A stretch of 64,000 bases of DNA from an uncultured Trichococcus sp. (lineage in GTDB: Bacteria > Bacillota > Bacilli > Lactobacillales > Aerococcaceae). The stretch lies in the NCBI RefSeq assembly GCF_963663645.1, contig NZ_OY760499.1, positions 124,001 to 188,000 of the forward strand. Reading direction: 5' to 3'. Every line of letters starts with the position of its first letter. Position 1 is the stretch's first letter. A program made the translations under genes and the position numbers. Below the pieces are notes generated by a model that was given only the letters and a program-made list of their open reading frames with translations, had not been told where the DNA came from and searched no databases. This document shows positions 27,952 through 36,611 of this stretch, one piece after another.

Positions 27952-29415
27952 TTAAATCAATGCCAGGATGATGAAGTTAGCCAGGAATAAAGCCGAAGTG
28001 AACCATACGATCGGGTGGATTTCGTACGCTTTTCCTTTTACGACTTTCACGATGCAGTAGAAGAAGAATCCGGCTGCGATACCGTAGGAAATGCTGTAAG
28101 AAAGACCCATGAAGATGGATGCGAAGAAAGCAGGGATTGCATCTTCCAGGTCATGCCAGTTGATTTCCGCGAACGAACCCATCATCAAAATACCGACGAG
28201 GATCAAAGCTGGAGCCGTTGCGGCAGCAGGCACAACACCGATCAGAGGCGCGAAGAAGGCACTAATGATGAACATGCCGGCAACAACTACCGCAGTCAAA
28301 CCGGTACGTCCGCCAGCGCCGATACCAGCGGCACTTTCTACATAAGTAGTCGTATTGGAAGTACCAAAAATTGAACCGATGACCGTACCGACCGAATCGG
28401 CGAACAAAGCTTTATCCATTTTCGAGCTGAATCCGGAGCCTTCTTCAAGCGCTTTTTCATCTTCAGCAGAGAAGATGCCAGTGCGGCGGCCGGTTCCGAT
28501 GAAGGTACCGATCGTATCGAAAGTATCGGAAAGGCTGAAAGCGAAGATGGTCATCAATACTAAAGGTAATTGGGAAGCATCAGAGAACAAGGACAAAAGA
28601 CCTTCCGAACCGAAAGCTGCACCGAATGTTACGCCTAATTCGGAAACAGCAGTCGAAAGCGAGTTTGCTTGCAGGCTAGCCGTTGAAACGTCAACGACAC
28701 CCATCGGGATACCCAACAACGTTGTCGCAACGATACCGATCAGGATGGCACCGCGCACGTTCTTGACCATCAACACAGCTGTGATGACCAAGCCAATCAA
28801 AGCCAATAAAGCAGGCATTTGCGTGAAATCTACCAAAGCAGGGACGATGCCGCCGCCTGTGATGACCGATCCAACACCGCCAGCGAATGTTTCCGCTGTT
28901 GCGTCATAAGGAGCGCCATTGATGGCTGTGATCGAGCTGGCATCGGAAGTGAATTCCAAAAAGCCGGCATTTTTGATCCCGATATAACCGATGAAGATGC
29001 CGATACCGCCGCTGATTGCGTGCTGCAGGCTCTCTGGGATCGATTTGATGATCATTTTTCTGACTTTAGTGACCGTGATGAAAACGTTGAGCAGCCCGCA
29101 GATGAATACCATGGCCAAAGCTTGTTGCCAAGAAAATCCAAGCGAGAAGACGACAGTGTAAGTGAAGAAGGCATTCAGGCCCATACCCGGTGCCAAAGCA
29201 TAAGGGACGTTGGCGAAAAGGCCCATCACCAATGTGCTGACTGCAGCGGAAATGATGGTTGCCAAGAAGACTGCCTGGCTAGGCATCCCGGATAAAGAAA
29301 GGATTGCCGGATTGACGAAGATGATATACGACATTGCGAAGAAAGTTGTGATCCCCGCAACGACTTCTTTGGAAACTGTTGTTTCGTGTTCTTTGAGTTT
29401 AAAGAAATTTTCCAT
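27952..29415 (-). CDS. NCS2-family purine permease (AzgA/PbuG type)
   Basis: This ~487-residue membrane protein has 12-14 hydrophobic segments. Its AzgA-subgroup features are KEVVAGITTFFAMSYIIFVNP at the N-terminus, ALAPGMGLNAFF near residue 85 and the SLSDTFDTIGTFIGTGRR motif in the middle. It should import adenine, guanine or hypoxanthine with protons. I take ATG 29415 (MENFFKLKEHE) after TGGGAGA as the start; the frame stays open 35 codons upstream but crosses the promoter. No purine riboswitch is visible in its leader. Confidence 0.92.
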   Translation of the reverse strand: MENFFKLKEHETTVSKEVVAGITTFFAMSYIIFVNPAILSLSGMPSQAVFLATIISAAVSTLVMGLFANVPYALAPGMGLNAFFTYTVVFSLGFSWQQALAMVFICGLLNVFITVTKVRKMIIKSIPESLQHAISGGIGIFIGYIGIKNAGFLEFTSDASSITAINGAPYDATAETFAGGVGSVITGGGIVPALVDFTQMPALLALIGLVITAVLMVKNVRGAILIGIVATTLLGIPMGVVDVSTASLQANSLSTAVSELGVTFGAAFGSEGLLSLFSDASQLPLVLMTIFAFSLSDTFDTIGTFIGTGRRTGIFSAEDEKALEEGSGFSSKMDKALFADSVGTVIGSIFGTSNTTTYVESAAGIGAGGRTGLTAVVVAGMFIISAFFAPLIGVVPAAATAPALILVGILMMGSFAEINWHDLEDAIPAFFASIFMGLSYSISYGIAAGFFFYCIVKVVKGKAYEIHPIVWFTSALFLANFIILALI

Positions 29416-29509
29416 TTTGAAAAGATCTCCCATCTGAATTTTTTTCGGCAGCGACAGGAAACAGGTACAATAAATGATTTCAGATGCTTTCCTTGCTTGC
29501 CACTCGACT

Positions 29510-29538
29510 ATTATAACCAATCACATAAAGGCTTGCAA
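29510..29538 (-). promoter_or_regulatory. promoter of the purine permease
   Basis: On the minus strand TTGCAA (29538-29533), a 17-bp spacer, and TATAAT (29515-29510). The remaining part of the 29416-29753 gap shows no gene. Confidence 0.65.
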
Positions 29539-29753
29539 TAAATAAGTGAATGATTTAATCATATTTTCACTTTAATGTTCGGAATCTGCTCGTTTTGAAA
29601 ATGAAAGCGCATCAAAAATGCCATCCTTACATCTTAACGTTAGCATTTCAGCATAATAGATCCTTTTTTTGGTAAATCTGCCTGAGCAGGAAAGCGGGTG
29701 ATATGCTAAAATGATAAGGAGCGAAACAGTCTGAAAGTAAGAGGGTGATGAGC

Positions 29754-30464
29754 GTGAAAGACGAAGTGTTTGTGGTGGGCGATGTCCATGGGGAGATCAC
29801 AATGCTGAAGAAATTATTGGAAATGTGGGATTCGGAGAAACAACAGCTGATATTTATCGGCGATCTGGGGGACCGCGGCGAAAATTCGAGAGCTTGTTTT
29901 CTGCTGGCGAAGGAGCTGGTGGAAAAGCATGGTGCCATCTATCTGAAGGGCAATCATGAGGCCATTTTGCTGAATTTCATTGAGGAGCCGGAGGAATACG
30001 CCGGCAATTATTTCCTGAACGGCGGATTGGGTTCGCTGGAAAGCTTTCTGCATGAGCACATCAACGAGGAGTATTCGCCTACCGAAATCGCGATGATGAT
30101 GAAACATTACTACAAGGATCTGCTCGCTTTTTTGGCGGAGCTTCCAGTGTATCATGAATGGGAACAGTACGTGTTCGTCCATGCCGGCGTCGATCTGGGC
30201 AAAAAGGATTGGCACGACAGCTCCGAAGAGGACTTCCTCTGGATCCGCGAACCGTTCCACAAAAAGAAGAACCGCACCGGCAAAACGATCGTGTTCGGGC
30301 ATACCCCGACCTTTCACCTGCACGGCGACAACGACCGTTCGGATCTCTGGATTTCGGACGGCAAGATCGGCATCGATGGCGGAGCCGTCTACGGCGGTTC
30401 GCTGCACGGCGTCGTGTTTGACAAAAACGGAATGAAAGAAGATTATATTGTACAAAAAAGATGA
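29754..30464 (+). CDS. PPP-family serine/threonine phosphatase-like metallophosphoesterase
   Basis: This ~236-residue protein carries the metal-binding blocks of PPP phosphatases in order: GDVHG near residue 9, GDLGDRG near 40, GNHE near 67, VHAG near 137 and FGHTP near 180. Bacterial relatives remove phosphate from protein or from dinucleoside tetraphosphates; the substrate cannot be told here. I favour GTG 29754 (MKDEVFVVGD), seven bases after GAGGG; ATG 29748 and GTG 29745 overlap that ribosome site. tex follows after 48 bases. Confidence 0.87.
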   Translation: MKDEVFVVGDVHGEITMLKKLLEMWDSEKQQLIFIGDLGDRGENSRACFLLAKELVEKHGAIYLKGNHEAILLNFIEEPEEYAGNYFLNGGLGSLESFLHEHINEEYSPTEIAMMMKHYYKDLLAFLAELPVYHEWEQYVFVHAGVDLGKKDWHDSSEEDFLWIREPFHKKKNRTGKTIVFGHTPTFHLHGDNDRSDLWISDGKIGIDGGAVYGGSLHGVVFDKNGMKEDYIVQKR

Positions 30465-30512
30465 GCTTGCCGAAAAGGCAGCACCATCCGAAAGGCAGGA
30501 GTTTTTAAAAAC

Positions 30513-32696
30513 ATGACAGAAACAGCACAACAAATCGTTTTGGACTTGGTGAAAGCCGAGCTGAACCAATTCAGACCCGCACAGATCGAGAAGGTACTGC
30601 AATTATTGGAAGAGGGCAACACCGTCCCGTTCATCGCGCGCTACCGGAAGGAAGCGACCGGCTCGCTTGATGAGGTCGAAATCCGCGAAATCGAAGAACG
30701 CCACCAGTACGCGACGAACCTGCACAAACGCAAGGAAGAAGTCATCCGCATCATTGAGGAACAAGGCAAACTGACGCCGAAACTCAAAGCGGATATCGAA
30801 CGCGCCGAAAAGATGCAGCGCGTCGAGGATCTTTACCGCCCCTACAAACAAAAGCGCCGCACGAAAGCGGCCATCGCCCGCGAAAAAGGCTTGGCTCCGT
30901 TTGCCGAGTGGCTAATGAGCGGTCCGATGAACGGATCCCTATCAGTAGAAGCGAAGGCCAAGGAATACCTGAATGAGGAAATGGAACTTTCTACCATAGA
31001 AGACGTGCTGGCAGGAGCCCACGAAATCATCGCCGAAATCATCAGCGACGAGCCGGCTTACCGCGAACACATCCGCGAGTTCACGCGCAAAAACGGCCAG
31101 ATCGTCAGCGCGGTGAAGGATGCCGAGAGCGACGAAAAGGGCGTCTTCGAGATGTACTACGATTTTTCCCAGGGTGTGGCTACGGCCGTACCGCACCGTA
31201 TTCTGGCCATGAACCGTGGCGAAAAAACCGGCATCCTGAAGGTTGCGATCGCGGTCGATGAGGAGAAAATCTTCGCTTACTTGGCCAAAAAGGTCGTGAA
31301 GAACCCGAACAGCATCGCCGCGCCGTACGTGAAAGCCGCCTATGAAGACAGCTACCGCCGTTTCATCGGACCGGCCATCGAACGCGAACTGCGCAACGAA
31401 TTGACTGAAGCCGCCGATGCGCAAGCGATCGATGTATTCGGCGACAACTTGCGCAACTTGTTGCTGCAGCCGCCTTTGAAAGGCAAAGTTGTGCTTGGTT
31501 TGGATCCGGCTTACCGTACCGGCTGCAAGTTGGCGATCGTGGATGCGACAGGTAAAGTATTGGCGAAGAGCGTCATTTACCCGCACAAACCGGCCAATCA
31601 GGAAAAACGCGCCGCTGCCGGCCCGGCTTTCCGCAAAATGCTGCAGGACTACAAAGTCGAAATGGTCGCCATCGGGAACGGAACCGCCAGCCGCGAATCC
31701 GAGCTGTTCGTCTCCGAGCAGATCAAGCAAGTGCCGAATACGGTCTATTACGCGATCGTCAATGAAGCGGGCGCTTCGGTTTATTCCGCCAGCGACATCG
31801 CCCGCGAAGAATTCCCGGATTTCCAGGTCGAAGAACGCAGCGCCGTCAGCATTGCGCGCCGTCTGCAGGATCCGCTTGCCGAATTGGTGAAGATCGATCC
31901 GAAATCGGTCGGTGTCGGCCAGTACCAGCATGACGTTTCCCAAAAACAGTTGGGCGAACGCCTGGACTTCGTCGTTGAAACCGCCGTGAACCAAGTCGGC
32001 GTCAACCTGAACACGGCCAGTGCGCCATTGCTGCAGCACGTTGCCGGCCTGAACAAAACGATCGCCAACAACATCGTCACTTTCCGCGAAGAAAATGGCG
32101 CCTTCGACAGCCGCCAACAATTGAAGAAAGTGCCGCGTCTCGGCCCGAAAGCTTTTGAACAATCTGTCGGCTTCATGCGCATCGCCGGCGGCAAGAACAT
32201 CCTCGACAACACCGATATCCATCCCGAATCCTATCCGGCCGCCAAAGAAGTGCTGGCACTGGCTGGGCTCAGCCTGAAGGACATCGGTACCGAACAAGCC
32301 CGTGAAGCGCTGGGAGCCTTGGATCGCAGCAAAGCCCGCGAAGCGACCGGAATCGGCAAGGAAACGCTGCAGGACATCATCGCCGGTTTGACCAAACCGG
32401 GCCGCGATCCGCGCGACGACATCGCCCAACCATTGTTGCGCCAGGATGTGCTCTCAATGGAAGACTTGAAGCCGGGCATGGAACTGCAAGGGACCGTCCG
32501 CAATGTCGTTGATTTCGGCGCCTTCGTCGACATCGGCGTCAAACAGGATGGCATGGTCCACATCTCCAAACTCAGCAACCGTTTCGTCAAGCATCCATCC
32601 GATGTGGTCGCAGTCGGTGACATCGTGACCGTCTGGATCGATAGCGTCGACACGAACAAAGGCCGGATTGCCCTGACGATGCTTCCGCAACAATAA
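30513..32696 (+). CDS. tex: Tex RNA-binding transcriptional accessory protein
   Basis: This 727-residue protein has the full Tex layout: N-terminal helical region, a YqgF-like RNase H fold (GLDPAYRTGCKLAIVD near residue 329), helix-hairpin-helix segments (NLNTASAPLLQHVAGL near 493), and a C-terminal S1 domain at about 650-725 (GTVRNVVDFGAFVDIG). It binds RNA or single-stranded nucleic acid and supports transcription and mRNA maturation in other bacteria. ATG follows AAAGGCAGGAG. An SprT-like gene follows after 13 bases. Confidence 0.95.
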   Translation: MTETAQQIVLDLVKAELNQFRPAQIEKVLQLLEEGNTVPFIARYRKEATGSLDEVEIREIEERHQYATNLHKRKEEVIRIIEEQGKLTPKLKADIERAEKMQRVEDLYRPYKQKRRTKAAIAREKGLAPFAEWLMSGPMNGSLSVEAKAKEYLNEEMELSTIEDVLAGAHEIIAEIISDEPAYREHIREFTRKNGQIVSAVKDAESDEKGVFEMYYDFSQGVATAVPHRILAMNRGEKTGILKVAIAVDEEKIFAYLAKKVVKNPNSIAAPYVKAAYEDSYRRFIGPAIERELRNELTEAADAQAIDVFGDNLRNLLLQPPLKGKVVLGLDPAYRTGCKLAIVDATGKVLAKSVIYPHKPANQEKRAAAGPAFRKMLQDYKVEMVAIGNGTASRESELFVSEQIKQVPNTVYYAIVNEAGASVYSASDIAREEFPDFQVEERSAVSIARRLQDPLAELVKIDPKSVGVGQYQHDVSQKQLGERLDFVVETAVNQVGVNLNTASAPLLQHVAGLNKTIANNIVTFREENGAFDSRQQLKKVPRLGPKAFEQSVGFMRIAGGKNILDNTDIHPESYPAAKEVLALAGLSLKDIGTEQAREALGALDRSKAREATGIGKETLQDIIAGLTKPGRDPRDDIAQPLLRQDVLSMEDLKPGMELQGTVRNVVDFGAFVDIGVKQDGMVHISKLSNRFVKHPSDVVAVGDIVTVWIDSVDTNKGRIALTMLPQQ

Positions 32697-32709
32697 TGAG
32701 GAACAATAG

Positions 32710-33165
32710 ATGAACGAACAAGAACTGCAGCAGTTGGTGGAAATCATTTCGCAAACGGTTTTCAATAAGCCGTTCCGCCACCGCGCCACCTTCAACCGCC
32801 GCCTGCGCACGACAGGCGGGCGCTATCACCTCAACAGTCATGATTTGGATTTCAATCCGTTGGTGCTGGAACTGCATGGACCGGAGGAACTGGAAAAGGT
32901 CGTCAAGCACGAACTCTGCCACTACCATTTGCACCTGGAGGGGCGGGGGTATCAGCATCGGGATGCCGATTTTCGGAGGCTGCTGAAGGAGAGTGGGGGG
33001 AGCCGTTTTGTAAAGGATCTCCGTCAAGCCGGGACTGTGGCGCCGCCACAGTGGCTCTACAGTTGCAGTGCCTGCGGACAGATGTATCCAAGAAAAAGAA
33101 GAATTGATCTGAAGAAGTATGTCTGCGGCAAGTGCAAAGGGAAACTGCGTTTGAAGAGTGAATAA
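32710..33165 (+). CDS. SprT-like family protein
   Basis: This 151-residue protein has the SprT zinc-metalloprotease-like motif HELCHYHLH near residue 63. A C-terminal zinc-ribbon has paired cysteines (CSACG near 119 and CGKCKG near 139). The arrangement matches the Bacillus YdcK/SprT-like family. Some members of the wider family (Spartan) cleave DNA-protein crosslinks, but for this short bacterial form activity is unproven. ATG follows AATGAGGAAC, and the gene is probably co-transcribed with tex. A bidirectional terminator follows. Confidence 0.88.
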   Translation: MNEQELQQLVEIISQTVFNKPFRHRATFNRRLRTTGGRYHLNSHDLDFNPLVLELHGPEELEKVVKHELCHYHLHLEGRGYQHRDADFRRLLKESGGSRFVKDLRQAGTVAPPQWLYSCSACGQMYPRKRRIDLKKYVCGKCKGKLRLKSE

Positions 33166-33177
33166 AGAATAGCGAAA

Positions 33178-33219
33178 AAAAAGCCCGGGGAATCTGAAAA
33201 CAGATTCTCCGGGCTTTTT
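33178..33219. terminator. bidirectional terminator between sprT-like and tetR
   Basis: AAAGCCCGGGGAATCTG pairs with CAGATTCTCCGGGCTTTTT, flanked by A-run and T-run, so it serves both convergent genes. Confidence 0.9.
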
Positions 33220-33254
33220 CATATTTATTAAGTTGAATAAGGGCGTATAAGGTA

Positions 33255-33824
33255 TCAGAAAGCTGGATTATGATAGGCAACGAAAGCTGCCCGTATTTCA
33301 TCGGGAGGTGTCCGAAAATCCTCGTCCATCCATCCGCCTATTGTGCCAGCCAAAGTGTAGGTGAAAAGTCTGGCGTCGGAAGCCAGTTGCTTTTCCGGGC
33401 CTTCGATGAGCGTGGCCCAGATTGCCATCAGCTCTTGATAGATTGTATCCAAACTTTTGAGTGTGAGTTTTTTTTGCACATCGTTCTGGAAACACAAGGA
33501 AATGGCCTGCCGATTCTGATGGACATAATCGAAAATGGTGATCTCGGCTGCTTTCATCGGTGTCCGCTTACTGGGATGGTATGTTTTGAAACTGGATCTG
33601 ATGGCGGTTGCAAAACCATCCAACAAGTCCTGCGTCAGATCATCAAGCAAATCATATTTATCATAGTAGTGATTATAAAAAGTCGTGCGATTGTATTCAG
33701 CGGTTTCCACGATATCCTTTACGGAGATGCAGGCAAAACTTTCTGTTTCCAATAGACGCACCAGCGCATCCTTGAATAGATGCTTTGTTCGGCGGGCGCT
33801 TCTGCTGTTCGATTCACTTGTCAT
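33255..33824 (-). CDS. TetR family transcriptional regulator
   Basis: This 189-residue protein has a TetR-type N-terminal helix-turn-helix (residues about 10-60: LFKDALVRLLETESF, VKDIVETAEYNRTTFYNHY) and a helical ligand-binding half. The spacing of its C-terminal part resembles the TetR_C_33/DhaS-like group. A palindrome TGTCGA-N5-TCGACA about 38 bases upstream is a plausible self-operator. No transporter or enzyme gene is adjacent on the same strand, so its target is not evident. It has ATG with AGGAGG. Confidence 0.88.
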   Translation of the reverse strand: MTSESNSRSARRTKHLFKDALVRLLETESFACISVKDIVETAEYNRTTFYNHYYDKYDLLDDLTQDLLDGFATAIRSSFKTYHPSKRTPMKAAEITIFDYVHQNRQAISLCFQNDVQKKLTLKSLDTIYQELMAIWATLIEGPEKQLASDARLFTYTLAGTIGGWMDEDFRTPPDEIRAAFVAYHNPAF

Positions 33825-33861
33825 GGGAAAAACCTCCTAAACACGATAATTTATGGTTCTC

Positions 33862-33878
33862 TGTCGAAAATATCGACA
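33862..33878. promoter_or_regulatory. candidate TetR operator
   Basis: TGTCGA (33862-33867) and TCGACA (33873-33878) form a perfect 6+6 palindrome with a 5-bp centre, 38 bases before the tetR start. Position and symmetry suit a TetR dimer. Confidence 0.45.
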
Positions 33879-34385
33879 ATTTTGTAAGCGGTGTCTATTT
33901 TTTGCACAAAGCCAATGAGATTGTGGATTGTTTTGACGGCCAAATGATTTAAAATAAAGACATAAATAAAACACACCACAACCTAGCTTAACAAACACCA
34001 GCTGGTTAACTTTCATCTTATCTTACATCGATAACCGTTCTTCAACGGTCTGCATTTAATACTCTCGCATCAAATCTCTTAACTCAACCAAATTTGACAG
34101 CGCAACACTCACCAACCGAAGTAGTCGTTAGTTTATCTTCTATGCAATTCAACGAAAACCCTCATCAACACATCAATGCTTGCCTTCAAAACCATTTCCT
34201 GCTCCATCAGCTAAAAGCGACCGTCTTTTAGTAAGTAAAGAATATCTACTTACCACTAGTAATAACTCTTTAGATAGACTGAACAGGTGTTTATAAATTA
34301 TCTCATGTTTATTTCATTATATCATTTTTTGATCACCTGTATATCCAAAACTGCCACTAGAATGTAAATTTTGTAAGCAGACACT
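33879..34385. other. AT-rich gene-free stretch before the Tad locus
   Basis: About 500 bases with low GC, many pyrimidine runs on the plus strand and stops in all frames. No gene, known RNA or palindrome array is visible. It marks the left edge of the AT-rich Tad region; the flp promoter must lie in its right part but no consensus promoter stands out. Confidence 0.5.
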
Positions 34386-34501
34386 CTATTTTTGAATAGG
34401 CATGGTCCGGGAAGCTATACCTATTGAAAAATGGAGTTGTTGCTGAATGAAGTGATTTCTCACTATACGGGTATGGGGAAGTCGCCTCATAAACAACAAC
34501 T
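34386..34501 (+). ncRNA. candidate structured leader of the flp pilin gene
   Basis: Two adjacent folds are visible. A 14-bp hairpin (CTATTTTT-G-AATAGG at 34386-34400 with CCTATT-G-AAAAATGG at 34419-34434) is followed by a three-way junction. The junction stem is AGTTGTTG (34435-34442) with CAACAACT (34494-34501). It encloses AGTGA-TTTC-TCACT (34451-34464) and ATGGGG-AAGTCG-CCTCAT (34473-34490). The fold ends 40 bases before the flp start. It does not match the c-di-GMP, preQ1 or other riboswitch cores I know. Structure is read by eye and not energy-tested. Confidence 0.5.
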
Positions 34502-34541
34502 GCATAAAATAAAAAGCGGATAGAAAGAGGAGGAAAACATC

Positions 34542-34724
34542 ATGGAAATCATGAAAAGATTAGTACGCGAAGAAGAAGGACAAGGATTGGTAGAGTACGT
34601 GATGATTATTGCTGTAGTTGTAGGCTTCGGAATAGCTCTTGGAGGATCCGGTGTAGGTACGCTCATTAAAAATAAAATTACCGCAATTATCGGTGAGGCT
34701 CCAGGTGAAATTATTACAGATTAG
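34542..34724 (+). CDS. flp: Flp-type class IVb pilin
   Basis: This 60-residue protein is the major subunit of a Tad pilus. A short basic leader (MEIMKRLVREEEG) is followed by the processing site G/QGLVEYVMIIAVVVG, with the conserved Glu and Tyr at +5 and +6 counted from the new N-terminal Gln, and then a single hydrophobic helix. The ribosome site AGAGGAGG is very strong. A terminator follows directly, so flp can be transcribed at a higher level than the assembly genes. A structured leader lies upstream. Confidence 0.95.
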   Translation: MEIMKRLVREEEGQGLVEYVMIIAVVVGFGIALGGSGVGTLIKNKITAIIGEAPGEIITD

Positions 34725-34750
34725 TAATGATGCTTACGTAAAAAAATCTA

Positions 34751-34783
34751 AAAAAAGCCCGCTGAATATGGCGGGCTTTTTTT
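34751..34783 (+). terminator. terminator after flp
   Basis: AAAAAAGCCCGC pairs with GCGGGCTTTTTT 27 bases after the flp stop codon. It separates pilin expression from the downstream assembly genes. Confidence 0.9.
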
Positions 34784-34857
34784 ATAAAATTTTCCAATCT
34801 TGAATGTCCGTATAATAATCATAAATGAATTTAAATTTAAAAAAGGAGTTGAGAAAG

Positions 34858-35430
34858 ATGGCGACCGCAAGCAATGTACTGCTTCTGATGCTGGTATCGC
34901 TATCCGCAGTGTTTGACGCCAAAGAACGGCGGATACCCAACAAAATTACCTTTATGGGAATTATTGTTGGCTTGTTATTTAATTTAATTACTGGAGGATG
35001 GATCGGGTTATTGAACAGCTTCTTGGGTTTGCTGGCAGGAATCGCCATCTTTTTCATTCCTTTTGCTGTGGGTGGGATGGGAGCTGGCGATGTGAAATTA
35101 ATGGGAGCCATTGGGGCTTTGATGGGGTGGCGTTTTTCAATGGAAACCGCTATTTATTCTGCGCTGGTTGGCGGATTGATGGTACTTGTTTACTTGGTTT
35201 ATACCAGAAAAATGCGCGACACACTTAGCGGGATGCTATTGGCTCTTGTACAAGTACTAAATCGTATTATCCAAAAAAGAGGCTACAGTGAGACGCTTAT
35301 GAAAGCCGAGCAAACCTTTTACAAGAATGGTCAGGAGTATAAAAAAATATATATTCCTTATGGAGTAGCGATTGCCGGAGGAGCGGTACTGGTGCTTCTT
35401 GCTTATAGTCAAGGCATACAAGTTTTTTAA
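34858..35430 (+). CDS. tadV: prepilin peptidase, A24 type (TadV/CpaA)
   Basis: This 190-residue membrane aspartyl protease cleaves the leader of Flp and TadE-type pseudopilins. The two catalytic aspartates are Asp20 in VFDAKERRIPNK and Asp78 in the GAGDVKLMG (GxGD) motif. Several hydrophobic helices surround them. It lacks the N-methylation domain of larger PilD enzymes, as is usual for TadV. ATG 34858 follows AAAAGGAG; an in-frame ATG at 34825 precedes the ribosome site. A TATAAT at 34811 may give it its own promoter. Confidence 0.92.
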   Translation: MATASNVLLLMLVSLSAVFDAKERRIPNKITFMGIIVGLLFNLITGGWIGLLNSFLGLLAGIAIFFIPFAVGGMGAGDVKLMGAIGALMGWRFSMETAIYSALVGGLMVLVYLVYTRKMRDTLSGMLLALVQVLNRIIQKRGYSETLMKAEQTFYKNGQEYKKIYIPYGVAIAGGAVLVLLAYSQGIQVF

Positions 35431-35448
35431 AAGAAGAGGGTGATGTTC

Positions 35449-35841
35449 TTGAAAAAAATAGTGGGACTGCGAAGGAGCGAAAAGGGCCAGGGGATGGTGG
35501 AATTTATCTTTGTGTTGCCGTTTTTATTGCTGTTGTTATTCGGCATGGCTGAAACCGGAATGATTCTGAACGCCAAAATAACGGCCACTCAGGCTGCAAG
35601 GGAAGGCGCCAGATCAAGTGTGATACTTCCTGAGGGAGCTGATTACGTCACAGAAGCAGAAAGTAATGTCGCGACATACATGGCTAACATCGGGAAATCT
35701 TCCGGCTATTCGGCGGATGCTGCAGTGCTTTCAAGTGATTCGTTATCGGTGACAGTAGTTTATAATTATATACCCAGTTTTATCCCTGGATTACCGAATC
35801 CATTGCAATTGGAATCAACAGTTATCATGAGAATTGAATGA
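35449..35841 (+). CDS. tadE: TadE-like minor pseudopilin
   Basis: This ~131-residue protein has the TadE-like motif GQGMVEFIFVLPFLLLLLF, a prepilin-like hydrophobic segment with Glu at +5 of the processed form. A conserved TQAAREGAR patch follows. It is expected to be processed by TadV and to act in pilus assembly. TTG 35449 lies eight bases after AGAGGG; ATG 35443 and GTG 35440 are alternatives that overlap the ribosome site. It starts 18 bases after tadV. Confidence 0.88.
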   Translation: MKKIVGLRRSEKGQGMVEFIFVLPFLLLLLFGMAETGMILNAKITATQAAREGARSSVILPEGADYVTEAESNVATYMANIGKSSGYSADAAVLSSDSLSVTVVYNYIPSFIPGLPNPLQLESTVIMRIE

Positions 35842-35913
35842 TCAGGATAGGATGAAGAAAATATTGCATAACTTGTAAAATATAAAATTATAATTGCTAG
35901 GGGTGAACAGAAA

Positions 35914-36579
35914 ATGAAGAATAAAAAAAGAGTATGGATCATAACAGTTTTTTTTGCTTTATTCACGACAGGCTTGGTTTATGTTTATCTCAACCGAGTG
36001 GCAGCGGCGAGTGAAGCAAACAAAGTGAAAACAGAAAGGGTTGTGGTAGCGTTGGCCACAATCCCGGAACACGTTAAAGTCACCGCTGATATGTTGGAAA
36101 CAAAAGAAATTGCAGAAGATGCAGTTCATCCGGATGCACTGACTTCCATTGATGAAGTTGTCGGTGGAACAACGACCACTGACTTGGTGGCGGGGGAACA
36201 GATATTGAGTGAACGTATTGTTTTGGATACCGGAGTTGGACCATTAGCTTATCGGGTGCAGGAGAATATGCGGGCAATAACGGTCCCGACCACTGAAGTG
36301 GACAGTATCGGAGGGTATATCATGCCAGGAGATAAAATTGACATTTTGGCACGCTATCCGTCTGCTGAAGATGTACCAGTAGTCGAAAAGATCCAGAATA
36401 TAGAAGTTTTGGAAAAAGGTCCCTATGTAGTTGGTGCAGAAGGAGAGCAGACAGGGGTACCAACATCGATAACCATTCTGGTTTCGCCCGGACAAGCAGA
36501 CATCATTGCCAACGCATCGCTTAATGGTAGTCTTTACTTTACATTACGAAATCCAGTGGACACGAATATAGTGGAGTAA
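35914..36579 (+). CDS. cpaB: Flp pilus assembly protein CpaB/RcpC, SAF domain
   Basis: This 221-residue protein has one N-terminal membrane helix (residues about 6-25), then a SAF domain (VVVALATIPEHVKVTADMLE) and the RcpC segment (RAITVPTTEVDSIGGYIMPGDKIDIL). In diderms it works with the secretin channel, which a monoderm lacks, so here it probably organises the pilus path through the wall. The start ATG follows TAGGGGTG. Neighbours are tadE and cpaE. Confidence 0.9.
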   Translation: MKNKKRVWIITVFFALFTTGLVYVYLNRVAAASEANKVKTERVVVALATIPEHVKVTADMLETKEIAEDAVHPDALTSIDEVVGGTTTTDLVAGEQILSERIVLDTGVGPLAYRVQENMRAITVPTTEVDSIGGYIMPGDKIDILARYPSAEDVPVVEKIQNIEVLEKGPYVVGAEGEQTGVPTSITILVSPGQADIIANASLNGSLYFTLRNPVDTNIVE

Positions 36580-36611
36580 ATATGAATTCAGGGAAAGCGC
36601 GGTGAACGAAA

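Noticed and set aside
29416-29640. Purine riboswitch before the purine permease
   Set aside because: No purine aptamer core or characteristic paired loops can be read on the minus strand.
30942-32429. 495-codon open frame antisense to tex
   Set aside because: It is a shadow frame of a strongly conserved gene; it has no ribosome site and its composition (Phe/Asp/Arg-rich) is typical of antisense reading.
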